Below, piece after piece: positions 26,991-36,480 of a DNA stretch of 44,131 nt. A model generated the notes under the pieces. It was not told where the DNA came from and did no database searches. It was given only the letters and a program-made list of their open reading frames with translations. The position numbers were made by a program, and so were the translations under genes. Source of the DNA: Photorhabdus bodei (lineage in GTDB: Bacteria; Pseudomonadota; Gammaproteobacteria; Enterobacterales; Enterobacteriaceae); NCBI RefSeq assembly GCF_003287735.1, contig NZ_NSCM01000042.1:1-44131 (forward strand). Direction: 5' to 3'. The first letter of the stretch is position 1. Every line of letters starts with the position of its first letter.

Positions 26991-27123
26991 AAGAAAAAGC
27001 GTAATTGACCTGATGGGTTACCAGATCGATAATCTCTTTACACACCCATTTTCCGGCTTCACTAAACCATGCATCAAACTGGGCAAGGAGTTCAGCGATA
27101 CCTTTGGGTATTGTCCCCATATT

Positions 27124-28416
27124 TCACGGCACAGATGCAAAAAATACGTCTTCCAACGCTAATAACTCTTCAATCGTTTGGCGACGACGAATTAATTGGG
27201 GGCTACCATTAACAAACAACACCTCAGAGATAAGCGGACGGCTGTTGTAATTGGAAGACATTGACGCACCATAGGCACCAGTATCATGAAAAACTAAATA
27301 GTCGCCAACTTGAACAGGCGGCAACGCTCTTGGCGCAACACCCCCGCCTTCAACCTGTGTAAAGATATCACCGGATTCACATAGCGGCCCCGCAACTAAT
27401 GTTTCCCGCAATGGCAATTGCTCAATCTTACGTCCATCAGCAGGCAAAACTGAGATATGGTGATAACTGCCATACATTACTGGACGCATTAAGTCATTAA
27501 ATCCCGCATCCACCAGAACATAATTACGGTTCCCCATCTGCTTAACCGCCCTAACTTCTGTCATCAGAACGCCAGATTCCGCCACCAAAAAACGCCCCGG
27601 TTCAATTTCCAGCTCAATTTTATGACCTAAATGCTGCTCAATTCTTTTACGAGCATCATCCCACAACCCAAAATAATGAGCGATATCGATTCGTTCATCA
27701 CCCTGATGATAAGGCGTCGATAAACCGCCGCCGGCTGAAATTGCCTGAATATCTTCATCACAGAGAATAACCTGTTCAACCATCGCATTACACACACTGG
27801 CAAGATGATGATAATCAACACCAGAGCCAATATGCATATGTAAACCAAGCAATTTCAATCCATAGTGGCGGATTTTCTCAATTGCTCGTGGAAGATCCTG
27901 ATACCAAATACCATGTTTACTGTTTTCCCCGCCCGTATTCGTCTTCTGGCTATGACCATGGCCAAACCCAGGATTAATCCGCAACCATACCGGGTGCCCT
28001 TTTTTATATTGACCAATCTGTTCCAACATATCGATAGAACCCGCATTAACCGGAATATCCAATTCAGTTACTCTTTGCAGCGTCGACACATCGATTAAAT
28101 CAGCAGTGAAAACGATGTCTGCCATTTCTTGTCCTGGACAAAACCCTGCCCGTAAAGCACGCTCAATTTCTCCTAATGAAACGGCATCAACTTTCACACC
28201 ATATTCACGCATCAGGCGCAAAATATGAGTATTAGAACAAGCCTTCTGCGCAAACCTGACCACATCAAACTGACATAATAATTTGATTTTTTGGATAATT
28301 TTTTCACTATCGTAAACCCATAATGGAGTACCGTACGTTTCTGGCAAACAACTCAAATTCTCCGCTATCAGATTGGGACAACTATTGCGGGTAAAATTGT
28401 AGGTAAAAGCACTCAT
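27124..28416 (-). CDS. lysA: Diaminopimelate decarboxylase LysA
   Basis: A 430-residue PLP enzyme that decarboxylates meso-diaminopimelate to L-lysine, the last step of lysine synthesis. VVRFAQKACSN carries the PLP lysine region, HIHIGSG-like LHMHIGSGVD and EIEPGRFLV bind the phosphate, and GPLCESGD holds the catalytic cysteine. The GTG at 28431 is open, but the ATG at 28416 follows GAGAG and fits the family. It is divergent from lysR, as in E. coli, and ends at the edge of the decayed accessory region. Confidence 0.97.
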   Translation of the reverse strand: MSAFTYNFTRNSCPNLIAENLSCLPETYGTPLWVYDSEKIIQKIKLLCQFDVVRFAQKACSNTHILRLMREYGVKVDAVSLGEIERALRAGFCPGQEMADIVFTADLIDVSTLQRVTELDIPVNAGSIDMLEQIGQYKKGHPVWLRINPGFGHGHSQKTNTGGENSKHGIWYQDLPRAIEKIRHYGLKLLGLHMHIGSGVDYHHLASVCNAMVEQVILCDEDIQAISAGGGLSTPYHQGDERIDIAHYFGLWDDARKRIEQHLGHKIELEIEPGRFLVAESGVLMTEVRAVKQMGNRNYVLVDAGFNDLMRPVMYGSYHHISVLPADGRKIEQLPLRETLVAGPLCESGDIFTQVEGGGVAPRALPPVQVGDYLVFHDTGAYGASMSSNYNSRPLISEVLFVNGSPQLIRRRQTIEELLALEDVFFASVP

Positions 28417-28540
28417 CAGGGTTTCTCTCACAAAGTCAGCAGATAACCCATTATTGGCAGTAAAAAACAGGAATAAAAATATCCATTTCGCTATAGTCTA
28501 TTCATCTGTGATATAGAATTATCTTTCGAAGGAACAATTT

Positions 28541-29476
28541 ATGTCTTCTTGTTCATGGCGCCATATTGAAATCTTTCATGCGGTAATGACGACAAAAAAC
28601 CTGACAGAAGCGGCTATTTTATTACAAACATCACAACCAACCGTCAGTCGCGAATTAGCACGATTCGAGCATCTAATAAAATTCAAACTATTTGACCGAG
28701 TAAAAGGCCGCCTGCATCCGACAGCACAAGGATTGCGCCTTTTTGAAGAAGTACAGCGCTCTTATTATGGACTTGAAAGAATAATGAATGCGGCTGACAA
28801 CATACGTAAATTTCAACATGCTCAACTTTCCATTGCCTGCCTGCCGGTATTTTCTCAATCACTGTTACCGAAAGTTTGCCATCACTTCACCCGCCAATAC
28901 CCTGACACTAATTTAACCATCATTCCACAGGAGTCACCTCTACTGGAAGAGTGGCTCTCAGCTCAACGCCATGATCTGGGTCTGACAGAACATTTGCAGA
29001 CACCACCGGGTACACAGAGAGAAACACTGATCACACTAAATGAAATTTGCGTATTGCCCGCCGCTCATCCTCTCAGCCATAAACCGCTATTGACTCCAGA
29101 AGATTTCAACGAACAAAATTTCATCAGCCTTTCAATAACGGATAGTTACCGTCAGCTCATTGATGGAATATTCGCAGAACACCATATTCGCCGCCGCATG
29201 ATTATGGAAACTCACAGTGCTGCATCAGTATGTGCAATGGTGCGAGAAGGCATTGGTGTTTCTATTGTCAACCCACTGACCGTACTCGATTATCTAGACA
29301 GTCATGGCAAATCTGAAATATGCGCTCGCCCATTTAGTATTAACATTCCTTTTACTGTTAGCCTGATAAAACCCATTCACCGCCCTTCTTCTGCCCCAGT
29401 CGATACTTTTATTGAACACCTAAAAGCACAAGTTACTCTGTTTCCTCAAAAACTAAAGTCAGCTTTTCAGCATTAG
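28541..29476 (+). CDS. lysR: Transcriptional activator of lysA, LysR
   Basis: A 311-residue founding-type LysR regulator. The N-terminal helix-turn-helix is in NLTEAAILLQTSQPTVSRELARFE, and the C-terminal effector domain shows QESPLLEEWLSAQRHDLGL, nearly as in E. coli LysR. It activates lysA when diaminopimelate is plentiful and lysine low. The 124-base divergent gap to lysA should contain its binding site. Its last 18 bases overlap the convergent LysR-type gene. Confidence 0.96.
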   Translation: MSSCSWRHIEIFHAVMTTKNLTEAAILLQTSQPTVSRELARFEHLIKFKLFDRVKGRLHPTAQGLRLFEEVQRSYYGLERIMNAADNIRKFQHAQLSIACLPVFSQSLLPKVCHHFTRQYPDTNLTIIPQESPLLEEWLSAQRHDLGLTEHLQTPPGTQRETLITLNEICVLPAAHPLSHKPLLTPEDFNEQNFISLSITDSYRQLIDGIFAEHHIRRRMIMETHSAASVCAMVREGIGVSIVNPLTVLDYLDSHGKSEICARPFSINIPFTVSLIKPIHRPSSAPVDTFIEHLKAQVTLFPQKLKSAFQH

Positions 29477-30373
29477 TGCTTGCCAGTACGGAGAGGAAGC
29501 AAACCATTGAACCAGAAAATCCAGTAATGCCCTCAGCGTTGCTGGCATATTTTGACGGCTGGCATAAATACCATAAATTCCCATAGCTTGAGGTCGATAT
29601 TCTGGCAACAACTGAATCAATTTTCCTGACGCCAAATGCGAAGCAACAGAATAATAAGGTTGCATGGCGATTCCCGCACCTTGCAATGTTGCTTCCATTA
29701 ACACCATCGATTCATTGGCACTCAAAGTACCGCTAACAGGAACAGAATATTTTTCCCCTCGATGTTCAAATAACCAAAGACTTTTACCAAAAAAGTTATA
29801 AGTCATACAGTTATGCAGGGCTAAATCAGCAGGCTTTTGCGGGAGCATTTTTCCCGCCAGATAACAAGGGGCGGCACAAACCACAGAATGACATGTCGAT
29901 AACGGTCTGGCGATCAAATTGGGTTCCAGATTATTCGTGATGCGTAACGCTAAATCTATCCGCTCCTCGACCAAATTTATTGCCTTATTGCTTATTTGCA
30001 TATCAATAGCTATCTGAGGATAAATCTGCATAAACTCAGGAATCGCCACAGACAATGCGCTTACTGCCAGAGATTGAGAACTGCTTATCCGCAAAAGACC
30101 ACTCAGCTCCTGCGCTTCTACTGGTTGATGAACAGGTATCTCTTCCGACAATTGCAATAACTTACGGCTGCGCTGATAGGCGATCTCTCCTGCCGATGTC
30201 AGGCTGATCTTTCTCGTTGTACGATGTAACAGACGTACTCCCGCCCATTTTTCCATTTCAGCCAAATAACGGGATACCATTGCCCGCGAAATATCTAACC
30301 GTTCCGATGCAGCAATCATGCTGCCTTGTTCTACAATTATAGTGAACACTTGCGCAGCAGTGATTCTATCCAT
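29459..30373 (-). CDS. LysR-type regulator, probably of the MBL/DsbA pair
   Basis: A 304-residue LysR-family protein with an N-terminal winged helix (SMIAASERLDISRAMVSRYLAEME) and a substrate-binding-type effector domain. The ATG at 30373 is preferred over the TTG just before it. It is divergent, with a 105-base gap, from the periplasmic MBL-fold gene, the usual arrangement for a LysR protein controlling its neighbour. The effector is unknown. Confidence 0.85.
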   Translation of the reverse strand: MDRITAAQVFTIIVEQGSMIAASERLDISRAMVSRYLAEMEKWAGVRLLHRTTRKISLTSAGEIAYQRSRKLLQLSEEIPVHQPVEAQELSGLLRISSSQSLAVSALSVAIPEFMQIYPQIAIDMQISNKAINLVEERIDLALRITNNLEPNLIARPLSTCHSVVCAAPCYLAGKMLPQKPADLALHNCMTYNFFGKSLWLFEHRGEKYSVPVSGTLSANESMVLMEATLQGAGIAMQPYYSVASHLASGKLIQLLPEYRPQAMGIYGIYASRQNMPATLRALLDFLVQWFASSPYWQALMLKS

Positions 30374-30478
30374 CAATTAGCTCGATTTATGCAACAAATA
30401 ATTACCAATTATGCGGTTTTTCCATCGAAAAACGCAACTTATTATGAACCTCGTTCACACAACATCAGGAATTCAATC

Positions 30479-31363
30479 ATGACTCGCAAAACAACACTAA
30501 ATATTGCGCTGGCAGGTATCCTTTCCTTGGGTACCATTTCTCTGGCACAAGCCGCTGATCTCAAACTGGATGTTTATAATCCGGGTGAGAAAAGCCTATT
30601 TCCTGTCTCTTCTGAAATCATCAGTGGAGATAAAGAAGTTGTACTGATCGATGCTCAGTTTCAAAAAAATGATGCTGAAGCACTGGTCAAAAGAATTAAA
30701 GATACCGGCAAAAAGCTGACAACCATTTATATCAGTCAGTCCGATCCTGATTTCTATTTCGGCCTTGAAGTACTGACCAAAGCATTCCCTGATGCCAAAG
30801 TCATTGCATCACCAGAAACAATTAAAGAAATCAACAAGACCAAAGATGGCAAACTGGCTTATTGGGGAGGTGTCCTGAAAGAACAGGCACCCAAAAAAGT
30901 CATCGTGCCGCAACCACTGGAAGGTCACACTTTTACAGTTGATGGTGAGAAACTGATCGTCGAAGGTCTCGATGGCCCTGCGGCTGACCGTACTTTTGTT
31001 TGGATACCAAAACTAAAAGCGGTAGTAGGCGGTGTCACCGTTTCAAGCAACATTCATGTCTGGATGGCAGATACACAGACTAAAGAGTCTCGTAAAAACT
31101 GGATGCAGACATTAGATCGTATAAAAGAGATAAAACCGACAATTGTGGTTCCGGGACATTTCATTGGTAACACGCCAATGACGTTGGAATCCGTTCATTT
31201 CACGCAAAAGTACCTGACCATTTTTGAGAAAGAGCTGGCAAAAGCGAAAGATTCAAAAGCGCTAATAGCCGCAATGGAAAAACACTATCCAAAACTTGGA
31301 GACAAATCCAGTCTCGAATTAAGTGCTAAGGTGCTGAAAGGCGAAATGAAGTGGCCCCAATAA
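30479..31363 (+). CDS. Periplasmic MBL-fold protein with degenerate metal site
   Basis: A 294-residue secreted protein of the metallo-beta-lactamase fold. The signal peptide ends near ISLAQAA (residue 24). The ATG at 30479 follows AGGA at good spacing; the open frame upstream is not needed. The fold is recognised from VVLIDAQFQKNDAEALVK, the TIYISQSDPDFYFGLEVL strand-loop and VVPGHFIGN. The usual HxHxDH motif reads SQSDPDF, so most zinc ligands at that site are missing, while the later GH is kept. The fold can bind metal or substrate otherwise, so catalytic function is open. It is followed 31 bases on by a DsbA-like gene. Confidence 0.8.
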   Translation: MTRKTTLNIALAGILSLGTISLAQAADLKLDVYNPGEKSLFPVSSEIISGDKEVVLIDAQFQKNDAEALVKRIKDTGKKLTTIYISQSDPDFYFGLEVLTKAFPDAKVIASPETIKEINKTKDGKLAYWGGVLKEQAPKKVIVPQPLEGHTFTVDGEKLIVEGLDGPAADRTFVWIPKLKAVVGGVTVSSNIHVWMADTQTKESRKNWMQTLDRIKEIKPTIVVPGHFIGNTPMTLESVHFTQKYLTIFEKELAKAKDSKALIAAMEKHYPKLGDKSSLELSAKVLKGEMKWPQ

Positions 31364-31394
31364 GTAAATTAACTCTTTTTCAGGAATAAGTAAT

Positions 31395-32036
31395 ATGCCC
31401 GGAATGACTCTGCATTATATCTATGATCCACTATGTGGCTGGTGTTATGGTGTTTCCTCTCTGATACAAGCAGCAAAAGAGGTCGCAAATGTGAAAATTG
31501 AATTGCATGGCGGCGGAATGCTGACAGGTGATAACAGACGCCAAATAGACAGCACATGGCGTGATTATGTCCTTAGTCAGGATAAACGGATCGCAAGCCT
31601 GACCGGGCAAACTTTCAGTGAGCAATATGTCGCACTGTTAAATGATAAATCACTGATTATGGATTCATTACCACCAATATCAGCCATTCTTGCAGCAGAA
31701 AAATTGGCTGGTAAAGGTGTCGAAATGTTACTGGCAGTACAAAAAGCGCATTATGTTCGTGGACTAAAAATCAGCGAAACTGAAACATTATTGAATTTGG
31801 CAAATGAATTGCAGCTTGATTCAGAACAGTTCCAGCAAGAGCTGATATTGAATAATGAATCAGAAAGTCTCCAACATATCAGGAAAAGCCGTGAATTATT
31901 GGCAAAAGTTAGCGGCTCAGGCTTCCCTACGTTTATTTTGGAAAATGACAGAAATGAGCTATCTATTATTTCTCTTGATAAATACTTGGGACAACCTAAA
32001 CGTTGGCAAGATATGCTGATTCACTATCAGTTTTAA
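31395..32036 (+). CDS. DsbA-family (FrnE-like) thioredoxin-fold protein
   Basis: A 213-residue cytoplasmic thioredoxin-fold protein with an early CGWC active site (YDPLCGWCYG) and no signal peptide. It resembles the FrnE/2-hydroxychromene isomerase branch of the DsbA superfamily. The cis-proline loop is in GSGFPTFIL. It probably acts as an oxidoreductase or isomerase, with substrate unknown. It follows the MBL-fold gene by 31 bases and probably shares its operon. Its stop codon lies in the first unit of a 14-bp tandem repeat. Confidence 0.8.
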   Translation: MPGMTLHYIYDPLCGWCYGVSSLIQAAKEVANVKIELHGGGMLTGDNRRQIDSTWRDYVLSQDKRIASLTGQTFSEQYVALLNDKSLIMDSLPPISAILAAEKLAGKGVEMLLAVQKAHYVRGLKISETETLLNLANELQLDSEQFQQELILNNESESLQHIRKSRELLAKVSGSGFPTFILENDRNELSIISLDKYLGQPKRWQDMLIHYQF

Positions 32037-32093
32037 TACCACAGTTTTAATACCACAGTTTTAATACCACAGTTTTAATACCACAATTTTAAC
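32031..32093. repeat. 14-bp tandem repeat at the 3' end of the DsbA-like gene
   Basis: Four units of TTTTAATACCACAG, the last ending CACAA, plus seven bases of a fifth. The first unit contains the gene's stop TAA (32034-32036), and every unit repeats it. Expansion therefore does not change the protein. Confidence 0.95.
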
Positions 32094-32112
32094 TACTGGT
32101 GCCCATACGTTT

Positions 32113-32799
32113 TCAGCTATCGGGCACCATCCACGATACCCCATCCATTCCCAATAAGTTCAAATAGATCATTATGACCGCAGAAATGGCTATATATGGG
32201 CCAAAAGCAACAGGCTCTTGGCAATTTTCTCGTATTCTCCATTGCCACACGCACCCAATAATACCAAACAATGAGGATAAGAACATTAATAAAGGAATTG
32301 CGCTAATCCCCAACCAAGCACTAACCGCCGCCATTAATTTAAAATCGCCATATCCTAATCCCTCTTTATGACAGATTATTCTGAATAACCAATAAAGCGA
32401 CCATAAAACCAAATAACCCGCAATCGCACCTGTCACAGATTGTTCGATAGGCACAAAAATTTGATTCAAATTCAATAGTAATCCTAACCATAACAGTGAA
32501 TAATTTATTATGTCTGGCAATAATTTGATTTTTATATCAATAAAAGAAAGTATAATTAGTATCCAAGTAAATATCAAAACAAACATTAAAATAATATATG
32601 AATGAAAACTCAATGAAAAATAAATCACAAAAAAAGCCGTTATAAACAGCGTCACTAATTCAACTTGAAAATAACCAAAAACTATTTTTTCATAGCCATA
32701 AATAATTTTAATGAATACGGATATCACTTTATTCAAAATTATTCCAGATACTATTCCAACAAAAATAGCTAAAACAATAATCTTAATATTAAAATCCAT
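32113..32799 (-). CDS. Short type IV prepilin peptidase (A24 family)
   Basis: A 228-residue, very hydrophobic aspartic protease of the prepilin-peptidase family with about six to eight membrane helices. Both catalytic aspartates are present: D in SFIDIKIKLLPD and the GxGD motif GYGDFKLMAA. It lacks the N-terminal cysteine-rich, N-methylating domain of full-length PilD/GspO enzymes (about 270-290 residues), so it may cleave without methylating. Its low GC content stands out against rsmE next to it. No pilin gene is nearby in the window; pilT (36470) is the only pilus-like gene. Confidence 0.85.
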   Translation of the reverse strand: MDFNIKIIVLAIFVGIVSGIILNKVISVFIKIIYGYEKIVFGYFQVELVTLFITAFFVIYFSLSFHSYIILMFVLIFTWILIILSFIDIKIKLLPDIINYSLLWLGLLLNLNQIFVPIEQSVTGAIAGYLVLWSLYWLFRIICHKEGLGYGDFKLMAAVSAWLGISAIPLLMFLSSLFGIIGCVWQWRIRENCQEPVAFGPYIAISAVIMIYLNLLGMDGVSWMVPDS

Positions 32800-33051
32800 T
32801 TAATAAAACACCTCCAAATTCATTATATCTTTGGTATAAAAAGATAATAATAAACATCACTGCTTTAAAACAACAAAATAAATATAAAACAGTCAAATAA
32901 GATATAAATATGCGAGCAGACTCGCAACATTTATTCAGAGATAACAATCTGCATCGAGATAGCTTGATAATTGGATTAAGCCTCCCTTATCATACCCCCC
33001 ATTATTTATTGCTTTATGTATAGCTATACCCCGCAGGAAGGAAAGAAAAAC

Positions 33052-33783
33052 ATGCGTATACCCCGCGTATATCACCCGGAATTACTCTCATCGAATACTG
33101 AAATTTATCTGAGTGATGAGACGGCTAACCATGTTGGGCGGGTACTCAGAATGAGTCATGGTCAACAGTTACAACTGTTTGATGGTAGCAATCAGATCTT
33201 CAACGCTCAGATTACCGAAGCTAGTAAAAAATCTGTCAAAGTCCATATCAGCAATAGCGAACTCGCCGATAATGAATCACCACTTAATCTCCATCTGGGG
33301 CAAGTCATATCCCGCGGTGAGAAAATGGAATTCACCATTCAAAAATCTGTAGAATTAGGGGTAAATGTTATTACGCCTTTAATTTCTGAACGCTGTGGTG
33401 TAAAGCTGGATGGAGAACGGCTGGCTAAAAAACTTCAGCAGTGGCAGAAAATTGCTATTGCTGCCTGTGAGCAATGCTGTCGTAACCGTGTACCTGAAAT
33501 TCGCCCAGTGATGCAACTTGAGCACTGGTGTGCAGAAAATGATGGCAGTTTAAAATTAAATCTACATCCACGAGCCAGCCAAAGCATCAATACCCTGCCT
33601 TTACCTGTAGAAAAAGTGCGTTTACTGATCGGCCCGGAAGGTGGATTATCGATAGATGAAATTGCTATGACAGCTAATTACCAATTTACTGATATCCTAT
33701 TAGGACCACGGGTACTGAGAACAGAAACGACAGCGCTCACCGCAATTACTGCATTACAAGTGCGTTTCGGCGATTTGGGTTAA
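33052..33783 (+). CDS. rsmE: 16S rRNA m3U1498 methyltransferase RsmE
   Basis: A 243-residue SPOUT methyltransferase that methylates N3 of U1498 in 16S rRNA; E. coli RsmE has the same length. An N-terminal PUA-like domain (MRIPRVYHPELL to about residue 70) precedes the knotted SAM site (LLIGPEGGLS and LLGPRVLRTETTAL). The ATG at 33052 follows a strong AGGAAGG; upstream codons are excluded. gshB begins nine bases after its stop. Confidence 0.97.
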   Translation: MRIPRVYHPELLSSNTEIYLSDETANHVGRVLRMSHGQQLQLFDGSNQIFNAQITEASKKSVKVHISNSELADNESPLNLHLGQVISRGEKMEFTIQKSVELGVNVITPLISERCGVKLDGERLAKKLQQWQKIAIAACEQCCRNRVPEIRPVMQLEHWCAENDGSLKLNLHPRASQSINTLPLPVEKVRLLIGPEGGLSIDEIAMTANYQFTDILLGPRVLRTETTALTAITALQVRFGDLG

Positions 33784-33792
33784 GGAGAAAGA

Positions 33793-34743
33793 ATGATCAA
33801 ACTCGGCATAGTGATGGACCCCATTTCATCCATCAACATCAAGAAAGACACCAGTTTTGCCATGCTATTAGAAGTACAACGTCGCGGCTGGGAACTCCAT
33901 TATATGGAGATGAGTGATCTCTATCTGCACCAAGGGGAAGCCCGCGCACGTACCCGCTTATTGCAGGTAGAAAACCATCCACAACAATGGTATCAATTCG
34001 ATAGAGAACAAGATCTGGCACTGGAAACATTGGATGTCATCCTGATGCGCAAAGATCCACCATTTGATACCGAATACATTTACGCCACTTATATTTTGGA
34101 ACGCGCGGAAGAGAAAGGCACTCTTATTGTCAATAAACCACAAAGCCTACGCGATTGTAACGAAAAACTCTTCACAGCCTGGTTCCCTGATTTAACACCA
34201 GATACATTAGTGACTCGCAATGCCGCTCACTTACGTGAATTCCACCAGAAACATGGTGATGTCATCTTTAAACCACTAGATGGTATGGGCGGTGCATCGA
34301 TATTCCGCCTGAAAAAAGATGACCCAAACGTTGGTGTTATTATTGAAACTCTAACGGAACATGGCAATCGCTTCTGCATGGCGCAGAATTTCTTACCGGC
34401 CATAAAAGAAGGTGATAAACGAGTATTAATTATCAATGGCGAACCCGTTCCTTATTGCCTGGCTCGTATCCCTGCCCAAGGTGAAACCCGTGGTAATCTT
34501 GCTGCGGGTGGCCGTGGTGAAGCTCGCCCGCTTTCAGAAAGTGACTGGGCTATCGCCAGAGCTGTTGCTCCAACTTTGCAAGAAAAAGGGTTAATCTTTG
34601 TTGGTCTGGACATCATTGGTGACAAACTGACTGAAATTAATGTCACCAGTCCAACCTGTGCACGCGAGATAGAAACCGCTTTCCCTGATATTTCAATCAC
34701 TGGCATGTTAATGAATGCAATTGAAGAACGATTAGAGAAATAA
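33793..34743 (+). CDS. gshB: Glutathione synthetase
   Basis: A 316-residue ATP-grasp ligase joining gamma-glutamylcysteine and glycine to make glutathione in the cytoplasm; E. coli GshB is 315. The N-terminus MIKLGIVMDPISSINIKKD, FKPLDGMGGASIF for ATP and EINVTSPTCAREIE at the C-terminal end are conserved. It follows rsmE by nine bases behind a Shine-Dalgarno (AAGGAGA). Confidence 0.98.
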   Translation: MIKLGIVMDPISSINIKKDTSFAMLLEVQRRGWELHYMEMSDLYLHQGEARARTRLLQVENHPQQWYQFDREQDLALETLDVILMRKDPPFDTEYIYATYILERAEEKGTLIVNKPQSLRDCNEKLFTAWFPDLTPDTLVTRNAAHLREFHQKHGDVIFKPLDGMGGASIFRLKKDDPNVGVIIETLTEHGNRFCMAQNFLPAIKEGDKRVLIINGEPVPYCLARIPAQGETRGNLAAGGRGEARPLSESDWAIARAVAPTLQEKGLIFVGLDIIGDKLTEINVTSPTCAREIETAFPDISITGMLMNAIEERLEK

Positions 34744-34852
34744 AAAATTCTTTTTACGAATTTGCCTGTCAAGGTTTGTCATTTATACTTTTAGCCCACA
34801 TACTGTTGGGCTAAATAATCCTTACATAGCCAGGTTAATTACTAGAAAAAAA

Positions 34853-35416
34853 ATGAATCTACAGCACCATTTTCTTATCGCCATGCCTTCATTATCTGAT
34901 CCCTATTTCAAACGCTCAGTTGTTTACATATGTGAACACAATGAAAATGGGGCAATGGGATTGGTGATAAATAAACCTATTGAGCAAATCTCCGTTCGGA
35001 AAGTTTTACAAAAGCTGAAAATATCACCAGAAGATCGGGATGAAAGTATCAATCTAAACAAGCCTGTTATGACGGGTGGCCCACTTGCTGAAGACCATGG
35101 TTTTATATTGCACACACCAAAACCAGGTTTCAATTCAAGTATCAAAATTTCCGATGACACAATGATCACCACCTCCAAAGACGTCCTTGAAACCTTGGGT
35201 ACACCACGCCAACCAAAACAGATATTGGTCACGTTGGGGTATGCCAGTTGGGAAAAGGGTCAACTTGAAAAAGAGATAATGGAGAATAGCTGGTTAACAA
35301 CAAACGCTGATCCACACATTATTTTCAACTCACCCATTGCGGACCGCTGGCGTGAAGCCGCATCTTTACTCGGAATCAATATCTATAATATTGCCCCACA
35401 GGCGGGACATGCATAG
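34853..35416 (+). CDS. yqgE: YqgE/AlgH family protein
   Basis: A 187-residue conserved protein (UPF0301/DUF179) of the same length as E. coli YqgE. It starts MNLQHHFLIAMPSLSDPYF, the family signature, with GPLAEDHGFILH and LGYASWEKGQLEKE further on. Biochemical role is unknown; in Pseudomonas the homologue AlgH affects alginate regulation. Its TAG stop is followed immediately by the ruvX ATG, so the two are translated together. Confidence 0.95.
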   Translation: MNLQHHFLIAMPSLSDPYFKRSVVYICEHNENGAMGLVINKPIEQISVRKVLQKLKISPEDRDESINLNKPVMTGGPLAEDHGFILHTPKPGFNSSIKISDDTMITTSKDVLETLGTPRQPKQILVTLGYASWEKGQLEKEIMENSWLTTNADPHIIFNSPIADRWREAASLLGINIYNIAPQAGHA

Positions 35417-35836
35417 ATGGATAACCGTACAATAATAGCCTTCGATTTTGGCACCCGCAGCATCGGCGCAGCCATTGGACAAGAAATCACGGGCACCGCC
35501 AGAGCACTAACCTCGTTTAAAGCCACAGATGGTATCCCCAATTGGGGGCAAATCGAAAAATTACTTAAAGAATGGCAACCTGATCTGGTTATCGTTGGTC
35601 TTCCCCTCAATATGGATGGCACTGAGCAATTCGTCACAGTGCAAGCACGTAAATTTGCAAACCGGCTGCATGGCCGGTTTGGCGTACAAGTTCAACTCCA
35701 AGATGAACGCCTGACAACGGTTGAAGCCCGTGCTCATCTGTTTGACCGAGGGGGTTATAAGGCCTTAAATAAAGGAAAAGTAGATGCTACTTCCGCTGTT
35801 ATTATTTTGGAAAGCTGGTTTGAACAGCACTATTAA
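35417..35836 (+). CDS. ruvX: Holliday-junction resolvase-like RuvX (YqgF)
   Basis: A 139-residue RNase H-fold protein implicated in 16S rRNA 5' processing. The first catalytic aspartate is in IIAFDFGTRSIG, LVIVGLPLNMDG follows, and the DERLTT motif and late D in GKVDATSA complete the site. It begins directly after yqgE. A transposon remnant lies about 45 bases after its stop. Confidence 0.95.
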   Translation: MDNRTIIAFDFGTRSIGAAIGQEITGTARALTSFKATDGIPNWGQIEKLLKEWQPDLVIVGLPLNMDGTEQFVTVQARKFANRLHGRFGVQVQLQDERLTTVEARAHLFDRGGYKALNKGKVDATSAVIILESWFEQHY

Positions 35837-35880
35837 CAGCAATCAAGTGACAAGTAACAACGATCAATGAACAGCAACCA

Positions 35881-36480
35881 TTTGACATCCTCCCCGCCCT
35901 AAAAAGCACGAGGATTCCTACTACGTTCAGACCGAAGTCTAAATCATTTCGGGGGGTTCCTGCTTCAACGGGCGGTCTGACTGCACCCTCCCTCCACAGG
36001 CAAGCACGGCATGCCCTGCCGCTAAAATATTGCGCGCACCGTTGATATCGGCGTTTGCGGTATAGCCACATGCCTGACACTCGAATTTATTCTGTGACAG
36101 GCGGTTTTCTTTTGCGCTATGACCACAGCAAGCACATTGTTGACTGGTATAGGCTGGCGGGATTGCTAATACCTGACCTCCGCGCCAGAGCTGCTTATAC
36201 TCAAGCTGACGGCGCATTTCATACCAGCCCTGATCCAGTATCGCGCGGTTTAAGCCTGATTTTGCTCGCACATTGCGTCCATGCTGTTCTGTCGTTCCTT
36301 TCGCCGATTTTGACAGGTTTCTGACCTTCAAGTCCTCAATGACTATCATTGCGTGGTTTTTGCTGATTGTCGTGGTGACTTTATGAAGATAGTCCTTGCG
36401 AATGTTGGCAATATGGGCGTGCAGTTTCTGAATTTTTCGTTTCTGTTTCTGCCAGTAATCCCTGTAATTTACGCTGCTGC
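35881..36480 (-). mobile_element. IS200/IS605-type remnant (tnpB only)
   Basis: The 3' two-thirds of a TnpB-type element. The right end, near 35881, carries the GC-rich block GACATCCTCCCCGCCCTAAA typical of the subterminal structure of these elements. The left side is cut inside tnpB at about 36480, where the sequence passes straight into pilT. No tnpA is present. The end of tnpB plus about 60 bases beyond it corresponds to where TnpB systems encode their guide (omega) RNA. Confidence 0.8.
35939..36480 (-). pseudogene. 5'-truncated tnpB
   Basis: About 180 C-terminal residues of an IS605 OrfB/TnpB protein, an RNA-guided nuclease. Present are IRKDYLHKVTTTISKNHAMIVIEDLKV with the second RuvC acidic residue (E), the zinc finger CACCGH then CQACG, and NADINGARNIL with the third (D). 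The N-terminal half, including the first RuvC aspartate, is missing, so the protein cannot cut DNA. The frame continues into pilT-derived codons and opens at an ATG at 36508, but those first residues are not tnpB. Confidence 0.85.

Noticed and set aside
26935..27120. A 61-residue gene just after lysA
   Set aside because: No ribosome site, no recognisable family, and its second half overlaps the hydrolase relic in another frame.
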